NCBI GenBank assembly: GCA_947034895.1
Contig: OX344763.1
Location: 18,879,001 to 18,943,000 of the forward strand
DNA from: Rhytidiadelphus loreus
Lineage: Eukaryota > Streptophyta > Bryopsida > Hypnales > Hylocomiaceae
DNA length: 64,000 bases
Direction: 5' to 3'
The notes beneath the pieces were generated by a model that was not told the DNA's origin, made no database searches, and saw only the letters and a list, made by a program, of their open reading frames with translations. Below are positions 23,503 to 35,645 of this stretch, in pieces. The position numbers and the translations under genes are program-made. How positions within the stretch are numbered: the stretch's first letter is position 1; each line of letters begins with the position of its first letter.

Positions 23503-26500
23503 CTAGTCACCAGGCGTGAATGTGGAATCGCTCGGCACCTCATCAGCATTAGGGTCTGTATCTTCGTAAGACTCTTCGTTGCTCCTGTTGTCACCCGAGC
23601 TTTCGATTTCATCATCTTCCCTTGTTACTACTTCGATTTGTACCTCACGCTCTACCTCTAAGTTCAGATTTCGAACTTTTGTATCTACACCACTGAACCC
23701 TTCAGTTTGCACAAGTCGTTTCGTGAGCCTCAACGCATCCGTAGTTCCATCCATGTTGGATGCAGGGTGTCGCCCTCCTCTACTTGATTGTCCAACATTC
23801 TGGGTGGAACATCCCGCTCCAATGGTACACCGTTGGACAATTTGAGTGGGTTGTTTAGGGTTTTGAGGTCCCCTCTCGTTAACCCTCCTAATACGCCTTT
23901 TCTGGCCTCTACTGTTGCGCCCCTGGATTCCTAATGATGATTCGCCAGGGCCAGACACGGATGAAGGTTGAGTGGGTTGTGGAGCTGAGCCGTGAACCTC
24001 TTCATCAATCGTCCGTAGAGCACCTCCACGCACCGGTGGCCTTGTTGAAAGGGTTGGGATAGACCTCCTCACTGTTGCCACATTTGTAGTCGTCTCTGGA
24101 TTCAACGGCACATTCCAACTTCGATTCATAACATATGCCAATGGCACATCATCATCATCATCTGTAGTAACAGTTGTTCCGAGGGTAGATGCGTTCAATA
24201 CTACGGGATTTGGTATTCCCTCGTATACAACTTCATTGACTTCGATGGCCTCTTCTTCATGTTCGCTTCTCATTGGAACTTGTGCACTGCTTCTTATATT
24301 GCGGGCCATATTTGGAGGCGAACTAGTTGATATTGGAGATCTAGCTTCTTCCTCTACGGGTGCCATGGGAATAGGTACGCCTTCGTCGTTGTTGTCGGGG
24401 GTGCTTTCCCTCCTCAGTGATGCATGTGCCGGCGAAATTGTATCCATATTGTGCACGACGTTCTGCGGTGGACTGCGTACAGGTGAATTTCCCGGAGAAA
24501 CATACCCATCGTCACTAAAATCAAATGTATTCCCGTATATTGGTCGTGGAGGACTATGTGGCGGCCTAACCATTGCATTCCAAGGATTGTTGCGCAACCG
24601 ATCCTCTTCATCCCTGCGGTTCTCGCGTTCTCTCATAAAATCTGGAACAACGTCGTCTTCTTCCCCTAAAGACAAAGGCCCATCACGCTCGTCCTCATCG
24701 TCTCCATCTGCAAGCATCTGGTCGTAAAAAATGGCTGGGTTGTGTCCACGTTTTTGACGTTCAAGTTTGCTGTTTGTGTAGATATACACCAATGTCTCTG
24801 CCTTTGTCGTGGCCAAGCGGTTTCGCACTTTATTGTGCACAAAGGAATACATGCTCCAATTCCTTTCACACGAAGATGCAGAGCACGTCAAACCGAGAAT
24901 TCGCTTTGCAATTTTTGGAAGAGCATTGCCCTCCACACGATTCCACCATTGATGAGGCAATAATTGACATTCAATGATATCGGGAGCCTCATGTAAAGGA
25001 TCGAATGCACCTGTCTTCTCTTCAAATTGAGTTAGCTCCTGCATTGCTTCCACTACTGACACGTTCAATGGTACGCTCAGTTTTCGTATGACTCGATTCA
25101 AAGCTCCCTTCGCGTAGCCATTGTTATGAATAGCCTCCACGTCACTCAAGTATGGATTTAGTAGTGCCCCCGCATAGTGTAGGTCAGTAATCATCAACTT
25201 CCAGCGAGCATCAAATTGTTTCTCATATCGTGTTGCCACCACTGGATCAAGGAAAAATGGAGCATTCTTGAGAGAATAAATGTGCTCCTTCAAGGCTGTC
25301 ATCATTACTAAAGCTTTCGGCATTGCCGGGACTTTTCCATCAAAATGATGAAGACAAAGCAACACGGGCTCTACCATATGGAGGAAATTGTCGCACTGAA
25401 CCCAGAACTCTTCTGAACGGATATCTTGCCTTGCAAGTTTGGCCTTGCCCATAATGAAATGTCCATTTCTGCGGTTTTACAAACTCAACTCGAACGTCAT
25501 GTATGTCTCATCCAGTGTCACGTTGTGCACTGCTTGCTTGCAGTCTACCAAACGATCAATCATCAAGAAATTTGTGGCAAAACGTGTTTTGCTTGGAAGT
25601 CTCAACACTTTGTTTGGTGAAAATCTCCGAAACAACGCCAAAGTATGTTGGTATTTCTTGATGAACTTCACAATTGATGAAGCCTTTTTTACCAACTCCT
25701 TTACTCTCTGATCCTTTCCCTAGTCTTCTAAGAGTAAGTCCAAAATGTGTGCCGCACAACCCTGCCTATAAATGTGAGGGTACCTTTCTTCCAACCTTGC
25801 CATCGCCCCCGTCATGACTGCAGCATTGTCCGTACACAATTGCACAACGTTGGTAGGCCCAATTTCCTCAATGTATCGTGCCATCGTCTCAGTCGTGTAA
25901 GATATATCCTTCTTTTCCCCAGTACTATCCACTGATCCCAAAAAGACATCCCCGACGGGACACACCAACATCATATTTAGTAATGGCCGCGAATTAGTAT
26001 CGGACCAACCATCTGAACCAATTGTCGCTCTATACTAACTTATTGAAACCCTCGTCCGCTCCGAGACTATGGCTTCAACCGATGCCTTTTTAACATCTAT
26101 CATTTTCGTGCGAATCGCATTATACGGTGGCGGTTGGTACACGAATCCAGCTGCTGCAGTTTGTTTAACAGCATTCACGAAGGCCGGGTGGCGCACAACA
26201 TTAAATGAAATGTTCGCCTCGTAAAAGAAAGAAGCCCACAACCTATCCAACTCTTGTCTGCGGCCCGTCTGTAATGATTCATCCATGCTTCTTTGCCGAG
26301 AAACAGATGGCATGTTCCTCCTTCTCTCAAGCGTTGTTCCAGTAGAATCTACTGAATCAGGCGTAGGATTTGGTCTTGCATTTGATTCAAAGGGATTGAG
26401 AGACCCTTCTTCTTCAACATCCAACGTAGGTGCGACAATAGACTCTGCAACATTAACTGGTGCATCATGTCTAGCCGGTGCATCATACATCTCTTCGTAA

Positions 26501-26778
26501 CTCATGGACCTTGGAACTTGCCCCTCGCCAGTCCGAAACTTTTCTCGTACAATTCTAGGGATCTCCTTACAACGCTCCGATGTAGTCGAGCCGCCATAGC
26601 CAAAGTGAATCAATGCTCTCTTTCGTACAAATGCTTTGCTCCACCCACAAAACACGCATTTTCGAGCATGGGGGGAATTATCAATTGGGGTACACGGTAC
26701 TAGCCAAGGGTCCCAATCCTTTGTGGACCTCCGCGTAGCATTCATGGTCCCCCCCCTCCCAACACCTTGTCCAGCCAT
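23503..26778 (-). pseudogene. hAT transposase pseudogene (BED finger, DUF659, hAT C-terminal dimerisation), three in-frame stops
   Basis: A single reading frame from ATG 26778 to 23503 (about 1,090 codons), broken by TAG 26035-26037, TAG 25720-25722 and TAA 25477-25479, with no frameshift. Order: BED-type zinc finger (CVFCGWSKAF...HFGYG); RLWASFFYEANISFNVVRHP; DUF659 core with TIGSDGWSD (catalytic Asp) and QLCTDNAAVM (second Asp); LHYAGALLNPYL; and the C-terminal hAT motif LTCSASSCERNWSMYSFVHN with the catalytic Glu in CERNW. An acidic disordered tail of about 350 residues follows. At 25720 the homologue at 55-58 kb has Trp (LLKDWGKEKW), so TGG became TAG. It supplies the transposase identity for the surrounding element. 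Confidence 0.9.
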
Positions 26779-27084
26779 GTAGTAGATCAACACTGGGTCT
26801 TCAAAGAAAATGATTACAATAATCACACTAATACTATGGAAGATGTAATGACAAAGCAACCCGCTTAGAGTGGTCTTGTAAACCCTTCTAAACACAGTTG
26901 TTGCCCTCCGAAGAAGTTAAACGTCCGCATGAAGCCTCTTTCGAAGGTCCAAGACAAGAGTTTTATCAACGGAGCCAAGGTGATAAAACAAGGGGTACCC
27001 CTAGAACTTTATACAAGAAAACTCCTTGGACCCGCGGTCGCCCCATGAGAGAATGCGGGTCCAAAAACCTGAAATCAGTCAGGT

Positions 27085-27320
27085 GATGGGCGACTACGGG
27101 TCCAAGATTGGGCGACGCGGGTCCAGAAGTGGGCGACTGCGGGTCTAGGAGTGGGCGACTGCGGGTCCAGAAGTGGGCGCCACGGGTCTAGTAATGGGCG
27201 ACTGCGAGTCCAGAAACAGGCGACTGCGGGTCAGGAACGGGCGACTGCGGGTCCAGTAATGGGCGACTGCGGGTCCAGAAACAGACGACTGCGGGTCCAG
27301 GAATGGGTGACTGCCATTTG
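27085..27320 (-). repeat. GGGCGACTGCGGGTC array upstream of the hAT transposase
   Basis: About eleven copies of GGGCGACTGCGGGTCCAGxA at ~20-bp spacing, starting some 300 bp upstream of the transposase ATG (26778). Written on the gene strand the motif reads TGGACCCGCAGTCGCCC. The plus-strand reading (MGDCGSRSGRHGSSNG) is an artefact of the repeat. Confidence 0.85.
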
Positions 27321-27344
27321 TTTGGATAATTCTTGCATCCCCTG

Positions 27345-27474
27345 GGGTAATTTGGGGCCTATAATTGAAACTATGAATTCAGAATTTCCACTAAAAAAAT
27401 AAGCCTTGAAAATAAAAAATTCTAGTGTTTGCCCTGGAGTGGCAATGAGTAGGTCAATTCACCCTAGCCGTGAC
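27345..27474. mobile_element. MITE copy 3, partial
   Basis: Shares the GAATTCAGAATTT core and the right end (AGGTCAATTCACCCTAGCC, complement of GGCTAGGGTGAATTGACC) with the MITEs at 6.2 and 7.0 kb. The left terminal part is missing or diverged. Confidence 0.6.
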
Positions 27475-27792
27475 AATTGCTCTGAACTTCAATAACAAGT
27501 TCTTTTCCAATCCGGCAAGTTTTGAATTTTCCTTTTTTTTTTAATTCTCTTTTAATTCCGAAAGTCCAAACTTCCAAGGTCATTTTTTTGCCAAAATTCC
27601 TAGAATATTCAAGTATTCACAACATTGCAAACATAAATAACCAAAAATGCATATCTATATTTATGTACTCTTGTCAAGGAACTACATAGAATTCAATGTG
27701 CTTGCATTGGAATGTTCAAAATGGATAATATCCTTTTATATATACATAAGATGGAATATACATAGTCCTCAAAAATGTGCTAAAAATGAAAA

Positions 27793-29400
27793 TCATTCAA
27801 CATCCATTTTGGCCTTTTCTTTGCGGTCATGAGCCTCACGTTCCATCTCATACAAGACTTTCCTACCTTCCAACTGCAAATTCCTAAGGTATCGGTCATC
27901 CTTCCCCAACTTCTTTTCCAACCAAAATTGCTTGTATGATTTTTGGAACTTCAAAAGCGCCTTCAGTGCATCCCGATGTTCTTCCAATTTTGGATCCAAT
28001 GACAAAGAAACCCCAAGCTTCTTTTTCAAGTCAACTACTTCCGTAAGAGACAATGCTTGTTTAGTAGCCACGTCTTTCCAACCACACATTTCTGCAACAC
28101 GGTCAAGGGGGGCTTTGTCCTTTAATGCTTTCAAGGAATTTAATCTTGATCGTGCTTCTTCCACCCCTCGCTTCTCCAAGTCTATCTGATCTTCCTCCAG
28201 CTTGCATGCTTCCATAATTTTGGCAAGCCGTGATTTCGCAAACTCATTGCTAGAAGAACTAGATCCTCCAGCATGCCGAGAAGAGAATCTAAGGTAAAAT
28301 GCTTCCAAGTCTAAAATCTTTGTTATTTGCGTTGACAAAAGAACTTGCCGACTTTCAAGTTCAGCACGTAAGCTATTTACAATATCTCTTCTCAAAGTTT
28401 GCGTTTCTTGATTGCGAAGCTTCTCACATTCTAGATGCTTTTCATCCAACTCATTTAGAAGCTTCTTGAGTTGAGCTTTGTAAACAACTTTGGTGTCCAA
28501 CATTACTGTGTCAGGGACAGTTCCATCTTCAACAAATTCCTCACTTCGGTACATGTCATCAACACAATCCAATTGGAACAAAGAAGGCTTCACATCTTCT
28601 TCTGTTTCCATCTCTGTCCAAAAAACATCATCTTCTGCTTCTTGCATGCATGCAAGCACATACTGCAAAACTTCGTCTTCTTCAGTGCGAGGGACTGTAA
28701 TCGGATTCACCATAGCAAGAGGCAAAATATCAAGATTTTGTGGTTGCCTAGCTGGTTCACCCTCTTCTTCCATTCTCGGGGGAGGTAAATTTTGTGAAGT
28801 AGAAGCCACCATCGCCATGTTTTGGGGTTGCATTGGAGGGTCTTCACCAAGGTTGTCTTCCTCTCCCGAAGATGAATCAGATGACGTCCAATGAAACTGC
28901 TCATCGGGCACTCCCTCCTTCAAGTTTTTCTTCTGGCCTAGCCCTTCACGTGGATTGGCAGATAGAGTCGCCCTTGGGATGTCTTTTGTCGGTGGAAGGC
29001 GAGCATGCTTCACTCCTTTGATTGAACTCCAATCCACGCTTCGAAAGAAAATGAGTTCCACATACACCATTGCACATATGTAATACGGGACTTCGCTCCT
29101 GGACACTGAATATGTGCCATACAAGTATCGATAAATTTCGATACAACGTTGCACAAATGCATCATTACGGCATGGATGCAAATTGGCCGTATTGTTGCGT
29201 CGATTCGTGTAGTGCCGATGATAGGGGAATAACTTGTCGATGTGGCACCACCCCACGAAGGACTTACAAGTCTTGGTGGTCCAGTGGCCCGTAATTCGAT
29301 CCCAACCTCGGTAGGCCATACACGCTGGATCCAAAAGGATGCGTCGTTGCCTAGGGTGCATGGCTCCTTTTGCCTTGGTCTTCTTCTTGTGGTCCGCCAT
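27793..29400 (-). CDS. Protein A: shared N-terminal domain plus coiled coil, unknown family
   Basis: Intact single-exon gene of 535 residues; the start is ATG 29400 (MADHKKKTKAKGAMHPRQRR). Residues 31-127 are the domain shared with proteins B, C and D: WTTKTCKSFVGWCHIDKLFP, a RH...NNTANL...C segment, FVQRCIEIYRYLYG, MVYVEL and VDWSS. A low-complexity acidic linker follows (SSDSSSGEEDNLGEDPP), then about 230 residues of strongly heptad-patterned helix (VYKAQLKKLLNELDEKHLEC, ESRQVLLSTQITKILDLEAF, GVEEARSRLNSLKALKDK). It has no RING. It ends about 1 kb upstream of the hAT transposase start, on the same strand. The nearest recognised sequences are its three paralogues here. Function unknown. Confidence 0.8.
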   Translation of the reverse strand: MADHKKKTKAKGAMHPRQRRILLDPACMAYRGWDRITGHWTTKTCKSFVGWCHIDKLFPYHRHYTNRRNNTANLHPCRNDAFVQRCIEIYRYLYGTYSVSRSEVPYYICAMVYVELIFFRSVDWSSIKGVKHARLPPTKDIPRATLSANPREGLGQKKNLKEGVPDEQFHWTSSDSSSGEEDNLGEDPPMQPQNMAMVASTSQNLPPPRMEEEGEPARQPQNLDILPLAMVNPITVPRTEEDEVLQYVLACMQEAEDDVFWTEMETEEDVKPSLFQLDCVDDMYRSEEFVEDGTVPDTVMLDTKVVYKAQLKKLLNELDEKHLECEKLRNQETQTLRRDIVNSLRAELESRQVLLSTQITKILDLEAFYLRFSSRHAGGSSSSSNEFAKSRLAKIMEACKLEEDQIDLEKRGVEEARSRLNSLKALKDKAPLDRVAEMCGWKDVATKQALSLTEVVDLKKKLGVSLSLDPKLEEHRDALKALLKFQKSYKQFWLEKKLGKDDRYLRNLQLEGRKVLYEMEREAHDRKEKAKMDVE

Positions 29401-29575
29401 TGGAGATGCTCTTGAGATTTGGGGCAAGGAATCTAAACTTAACCCTAAACCGCAAAGTATTATCTAGCTAAAGTTAACCCTAAACCGCAAAGTATTATCT
29501 AACGATTAGTGAGTGATGGAGTAAAATCAAGAACATGAGCCACATATAAGTGAAACTCAAAACCCAAGCTCCCGA

Positions 29576-29608
29576 GCACGCAATCAGCCACTGTAAAGTA
29601 GGTGAAAG
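29576..29608 (-). promoter_or_regulatory. Shared promoter module upstream of gene A
   Basis: On the gene strand: CTTTCACCTAC, a short spacer, then GTGGCTGATTGCGTGC. The same module, at the same place between array and ATG, precedes the kinase gene (42866), gene B (46739) and gene E (41033). Between it and the ATG there is also a doubled AACCCTAAACCGCAAAGTATT phrase (29443-29502); a related AACCCTAAACCGCATAGTA occurs at 46940 before gene B. Confidence 0.7.
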
Positions 29609-29664
29609 GCAGTACGCAGCAAGAAGGGAAAGTGGCGAAGTCGGGTGGGGAGACAGCTAATTAA

Positions 29665-29900
29665 CCCGCAATCGCCCTGGGGCGAGTGCGGAAAGGGGCG
29701 CGTGCAGGTCTGAGAGCGACCGCGGGTAGGGCGACTGCGGGTCTAAGGGGCCGACTGCAAAGGCGACTACGGGTAGGGCGACTGCGGGTCTGGGGCTACT
29801 GGGGATGGGCGACCGCGTGTGGGGCACCACAGAGTAATTTCTAGACCCCTACAGTGGGGCGACCGCGGGTGGGTGACTGTGGGTACAGGGCGGGATTTTG
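29665..29900 (-). repeat. GGGCGACTGCGGGTC-type array upstream of gene A
   Basis: Irregular copies of GCGACTGCGGGTC / GCGACCGCGGGTA, 270-500 bp upstream of the gene A start. Confidence 0.8.
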
Positions 29901-30892
29901 AATTTTTGAACCTCTAAGACTTTCACTTTGAAGTTCTCTTACACAAAATTGTGGACATAAATTTTAGTTACCAATGCACTTCATAAAAATGTATTGCACC
30001 TTTTCATCTTTTATTTTAAAATTTGGGTTATGCATCTTTAGCCATTTTATTAATTATTGTTGCAACTTATTAGATTTGACATGCAAAAAGAGGATTCCCA
30101 CCCTAACATCACTTCTGCAATTTCAATAAGAAAATAATCAAACATAAGAAATTTACCATCCATGATTCACATGGTTGCGTTTTATTTTCCAATGCAATCT
30201 CTATTATGTTTAGTTTGAATTTGTATGGTGAATCCATTGTAAAACAAGATCCAACTATGAAGAATGTGGGATTCTTGATCAATGTAGACCACTTTCGGAG
30301 AGCTCCAAAAGAAGGGGTTTGGGAATTGAGGGATAAATACCTTTTATTCATTTATGGTCAAGTGTGATTGACACATTATAAATTGCGTGAGAGAACAAAA
30401 CTCAATATAATCAATTATACAATGCATAGGATAGGTGTAGTAAGATGGTTGTTCAAATATCTCATAAGGATTGGGTGTGACAGCATGAGCTGCCATATAA
30501 CTTTCATCATGTGCTTCATCAAGCACCGTGAAGGTGTAGTTGGGAACTAATTGTCACAATTAATTGTCATAGCTATTTCTCAGCTGATTTCATGGTTTTG
30601 TTCAAATTTTATTTATCTGTACATTCATAGGTATCCAAACAATAAAACTTGTTTCATATTAATTAAAAGTGTAGCCATCATATTTACAAACAAAGGGATT
30701 AAATCAAGGGCATACATTTGTACATTTTCAATATTTGGGGATTTCAAACTTGTGAACCAAGAATAACAAGCCACAACATTTATGGGTATATATTTTATTG
30801 GGGGGGTCACATTTATGGGTATATATTTTTTGGGAGGGGTCACATATTTAAACCATTAAAGTATTGGGCACTAATCAATTAAACATTCATAT
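29901..30892. other. AT-rich DNA left of the nested element; no gene supported
   Basis: Short open frames only. A CATTTATGGGTATATATTTT phrase is tandemly duplicated at 30778-30835, separated by a TTGGGGGGGTCA-type linker. Confidence 0.5.
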
Positions 30893-30900
30893 ACCATGGA
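30893..30900. other. Left target-site duplication (ACCATGGA)
   Basis: ACCATGGA directly precedes CAGGGTTG at 30901 and is repeated exactly at 39347-39354. Eight base pairs is the hAT hallmark. Confidence 0.95.
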
Positions 30901-31135
30901 CAGGGTTGTTCGCTGCGACAGCGCGACACCGCGACAGACAGACGTCGCGCGACATCTAGTAGAGCTCGCGCGACGTCACGAAAAGTCAAATTTACCTTTG
31001 ACTTTATATAAAATTACCCCCCTCCAACTGGATGCCATGTGGCATCTACATGGCAAACTCAAGGGGCGCATACGGGTACTAGGCGACTGCATGTAGGGGC
31101 GACTGGAGGTAGGGGTGACCTCTTGTAGGAGTGAT
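30901..31135 (+). mobile_element. hAT L end of the nested element
   Basis: CAGGGTTGTTCGCTGCGACA, then clustered GCGACA/GCGCGAC words (to 30981), a TTTGACTTTATATAAAATTAC stretch, a TGGATGCCATGTGGCATCTA hairpin (about 31029-31048) and three GCGACTG-type subterminal motifs. About 93% identical to the complement of 53262-53417. Confidence 0.9.
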
Positions 31136-32000
31136 TTGTAGTGCAATTCAAAACTGCCACTTCTGCTGCAGTCATCCAAGAAAATAGAAAAAATATTTTT
31201 TGGAGAATCTAACCATAAGATCTTGTACTTAAGTTGTCTAAGATCATGTGGTAAAAATTTCATAAAATTTGGCCATATAGATTGGAAGATATTAGCATTC
31301 AAAGTTGGAAAAAAAAATTGAACTTTGGCTTGCAATTTCAGATGACTTTGACCACCATTTGTGGAAAAAAATTGCACTATAAACTCTAAATTTTAAAAAA
31401 TTATATTGAAAAATTGAATTGAAAGTTTTATGCAAAAAATTTCAATAGAAACACACTTGATTTTCATTCTTTAAGAAATTGTTGAATAGAAGTTGGTCTA
31501 TGATTGAATGAAAAACTAAATTGTTAATAGCTCTAAGTTGGAATTGAAACACAATAAGCACAATGGTGAGATTGTTCTAGTAGACAAACTTAACTATATT
31601 AAACAATTTTCAAAAAAATTGTATAAATTGCATTCAAAAATATATCATATAAGATGTTTTTTCAAAAAATTGTTTAGATTCTCTAAAAGACAAGATTGTC
31701 CATAATTTTTTCATTGCTAGTCCAAATGGAATGAATCAAAGCTTCACATGTAGACAAAAATATAATATTTGAGGGAAAAAAAATTAATATTAATTGACTT
31801 ATTGTAATTTTTTTGTTGCTTGCTGACCTCTATTTTCAGCTTAGGGTGGCATAAATTTTGCTTTTGGACACCAATTGAAGAAAAATTTATATTCTTACAA
31901 AGATGATGTACTCTTCTATCCTCCAAAAAAGTTCAAAAAATGAAAATGAAAATTGAGACTATATGCACCTACTTGAACTCTTTAAAGTCCTTCAAAAGGA
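31136..32000 (+). repeat. Left inverted arm of the nested element
   Basis: Non-coding AT-rich arm. ATTCAAAACTGCCACTTCTG through the ACCATAAGATCTTG and GGCCATATAGATTGGAAGAT segments matches the complement of 38850-39000 (ACTCAAAACTGCCATTTTTG, ACCATAGGATCTTGCAA, GACCACATAGATTGCAAGAT). Degenerate, but collinear over several hundred bases. Confidence 0.65.
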
Positions 32001-32700
32001 CTCAAGTTGGTCCTTTAGGGGTTAAAACTCAACTTTATTTTGTACACTTTTACACACATTAGTTTAGAAGCAAATAAATTAAAGTACATTGTTTGGAAAA
32101 AATTACAAAATATTTGCACAAAAGAATTCAAATTCAAGATTCAATACATAGACCTTGGCACCTAGCGTTTTGAATATTTAATATTTTTTCTAAATGGCAC
32201 ATCATATAAAAAGTGGTTAATATATTTACTTTCCTTTTCAAAATTTAGAAGCATGAAATGTGACCTATGTTTTTATTTGTACTAACATAATAACAACATA
32301 CCCTATTACAAAACATCGATGCGATAAACAACTTCAGGGCTTTATCAACCATGAGTAGCTTTACCACCTATCTACATATTAGTTGCATCTTTGAATCAGG
32401 TTCAATGACTATACCCAACTTCCTCACAAAGTACCTCATTACTAATGTGTTTTCAAATATTCCATTGTCATATTTGAATAGTTGCGAGGATTAGTGTCTC
32501 TATAGTAGCACCTACGGCCTTACTATAGGTAACTAAAATAAAAAAAGTCCTTTTATTAATGACCACATCGTCAAATATTTGTTTCTACTAAGGATCTCTC
32601 ATTAAAAAGCGTATAATCTCTGTCCTCACTTGTAGGTGACCAACTTTGAATTAGAAGCACATGTCATTATGTCACCATATGCTTAGTGATGTCAATTTTA
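32000..32700. other. AT-rich unique spacer inside the nested element
   Basis: No ORF, repeat or RNA gene that I can support. Confidence 0.4.
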
Positions 32701-35645
32701 GTTGCCCCTAGAAACCCCCAAACGGCCAAAATTTGTTAATTTTTGGACAAAAGGAAGGCCATTCGTTCCACCTCCACCTGCGGTCGCCCCTTACCGAGGT
32801 CACCCTTAAGCACTCGCCCTGACCCGCATTCTCCTCCATGCAAGGTCGCCCAAGACCCGAAGTCGCCCCAAAAAACCCCAAACGGCCCAAATTTACCAAT
32901 TTTTGGACAAAAAAAAGGCCATTCTTTCCACCTCCACCCGCGGTCGCCCCTTACCCAAGGTCGCCCTTACGCACTTGCCCTGACCCGCGTTCTCCTCCAT
33001 GAGAGGTCGCCCAAGACCCGAAGTCGCCCCTAGAAACCCCCAAATGCCCCAAATTTGCCAATTTTTGGACAAAAGGAGGGCCATTCTTACCACCTCCACC
33101 CGCGGTCGCCCCTTACCCGAGGTCGCCCTTAAGCACTCGCCCTGACCCGCATTCTCCTCCATGCAAGGTCGCCCAAGACCCGAAGTCGCCCCCCAAAAAT
33201 CCCAAACGGCCCAAATTTGCCAATTTCTGGACAAAAAAAGGCCATTCTTTCCACCTCCACCCGCGGTCGCCCCTTACCCGAGGTCGCCCTTAAGCACTCG
33301 CCCTGACCCGCGTTCTCCTCCATGAGAGGACGCCCAAGACCCGAAGTCGCCCCTAGAAACCCCCAAATGCCCCAAATTTGCCAATTTTTGGACAAAAGGA
33401 GGGCCATTCTTTCCACCTCCACCCGCGGTCGCCCCTTACCCGAGGTCGCCCTTAAGCACTCGCCCTGACCCGCATTCTCTTCCATGCGAGGTCGCCCAAG
33501 ACCCGAAGTCGCCCCTAGAAACCCCCAAATGCCCCAAATTTGTCAATTTTTGGACAAAAGGAAGGCCATTGTTTCCACCTCCACTTGCACTCGCCCCTTA
33601 CCCGAGGTCGCCCTTAAGCACTCGCCCTGACCCGCATTCTCCTCCATGTTAGGTCCCCCAAGACCCGAAGTCGCCCTTAGAAACCCCCAAACGGCTCAAA
33701 TTTGCCAATTTTTGGACAAAAGGAAGGCCATTCTTTCCACCTCCACCCGCACTCGCCCCTTACCCGAGGTCGCCCTTAAGCACTCGCCCTGACCCGCGTT
33801 CTCCTCGATGAGAGGTCGCCCAAGACCCGAGGTCACCCAAGACCCGAAGTCGCCCCTAGAAACCCCCAAACGGCTCAAATTTGTCAATTTTTGGACAAAA
33901 GGAGGGCCATTCTTTCCACCTCCACCCGCGGTCGCCCCTTAACCGAGGTCGCCCTTAAGCACTCGCCCTGACCCGCGTTCTCCTCCATGAGAGGTCACCC
34001 AAGACCCGAAGTCGCCCCTAGAAACCCCCAAATGCCCCAAATTTGCCAATTTTTGGACAAAACGAAGACCATTCTTTCCACCTCCACCCGGGGTCGCCTT
34101 TACCCGAGGTCGCCCTTAAGCACTCGCCCTGACCCGCATTCTACTCCATGCGAGGTCGCCCAAGACCCGAAGTCGCCCCTAGAAACCCCCAAATGCCCCA
34201 AATTTGTCAATTTTTGGACAAAAGGAAGGCCATTGTTTCCACCTCCACTTGCACTCGCCCCTTACCCGAGGTCGCCCTTAAGCACTCGCCCTGACCCGCA
34301 TTCTCCTCCATGTTAGGTCCCCCAAGACCCGAAGTCGCCCTTAGAAACCCCCAAACGGCTCAAATTTGCCAATTTTTGGACAAAAGGAAGGCCATTCTTT
34401 CCACCTCCACCCGCACTCGCCCCTTACCCGAGGTCGCCCTTAAGCACTCGCCCTGACCCGCGTTCTCCTCGATGAGAGGTCGCCCAAGACCCGAGGTCAC
34501 CCAAGACCCGAAGTCGCCCCTAGAAACCCCCAAACGGCTCAAATTTGTCAATTTTTGGACAAAAGGAGGGCCATTCTTTCCACCTCCACCCGCGGTCGCC
34601 CCTTAACCGAGGTCGCCCTTAAGCACTCGCCCTGACCCGCGTTCTCCTCCATGAGAGGTCGCCTAAGTCCCGAAGTCGCCCCTAGAAACCCCCAAATGCC
34701 CCAAATTTGCCAATTTTTGGACAAAAGGAGGGCCATTCTTTCCACCTCCACCCGCGGTCGCCCCTTACCAGAGGTCGCCCTTAAGCACTCGCCATGAGCC
34801 CCGTTCTCCTCCATGCGAGGTCGCCCAAGACCCGAAGTTGCCCCTAGAAACCCCCAAATGCCCCAAATTTGTCAATTTTGGGACAAAAGGAAGGCCATTG
34901 TTTCCACCTCCACCCGCACTCGCCCCTTACCCGAGGTCGCCCTTAAGCACTCGCCCTAACCCGCATTCTCCTCTATGCGAGGTCGCCCAAGACCCGAAGT
35001 CGCCCCTAAAAAACCCCAAATGCCCCAAATTTACCTATTTTTGTACAAAAGGAGGGCCATTCTTTCCACCTCCACCCGCGGTCGCCCCTTACCCGAGGTC
35101 GCCCTTAAGCACTCGCCGTCACTCGCGTTCTCCTCCATGAGAGGTCGCCCAAGACCCGAAGTCGCCCCTAGAAACCCCCAAACGGCCCAAATTTGTCATT
35201 TTTGGGACAAAAGGAAGGCCATTCTTTCCACCTCCACCCGCACTCGCCCCTTAACCGAGGTCGCTCTTAAGCACTCGCCTCGACCCCCGTTCTCCTCGAT
35301 GAGAGGTCGCCCAAGAACCGAAGTCGCCCCTAGAAACCCCCAAATGCCCCAAATTTGTCAATTTCTGGACAAAAGGAAGGCCATTCTTTCCACCTCCAGC
35401 CGCACTCGCCCCTTACCCGAGGTCGCTCTTAAGCACTCGCCTCGACCCCCGTTCTCCTCGATGAGAGGTCGCCTAAGACCCGAAGTCGCCCCTAGAAACC
35501 CCCAAATGCCCCAAATTTGCCAATTTTTGGACAAAAGGAAGGCCATTCTTTCCACCTCCACCCGCGGTCGCCCCTTACCCGAGGTCGCCCTTAAGCACTC
35601 GCCCTGACCCGCATTTTCCTCCATGAGAGGTTGCCCAAGACTCAA
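32700..35645. repeat. CpG-rich satellite, ~161-165-bp unit, about 18 copies, with a 664-bp higher-order repeat
   Basis: Each unit contains GGTCGCCCAAGACCCGAAGT, CCCCTAGAAACCCCCAAATG, AATTTTTGGACAAAAGGA, CATTCTTTCCACCTCCACCC, a GCGGTCGCCCCTTACCCGAG segment and TTAAGCACTCGCCCTGACCC. Successive GGTCGCCCAAG starts are 161-162 bp apart (32844, 33005, 33167, 33328). A four-unit block is duplicated with a 664-bp period: 33696-33887 and 34360-34551 translate identically. Peptides read from it (GATSGLGRPLMEENAGQGEC and similar) are repeat artefacts. The unit carries the same ACCCGxxGTCGCCC word as the subterminal and promoter arrays. Confidence 0.92.

Noticed and set aside
32743..35645. Many 60-210-codon frames with GLGRPLMEENAGQGEC-like peptides
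   Set aside because: They are the 161-bp satellite read in different frames; unit length drifts and there is no start/stop logic.
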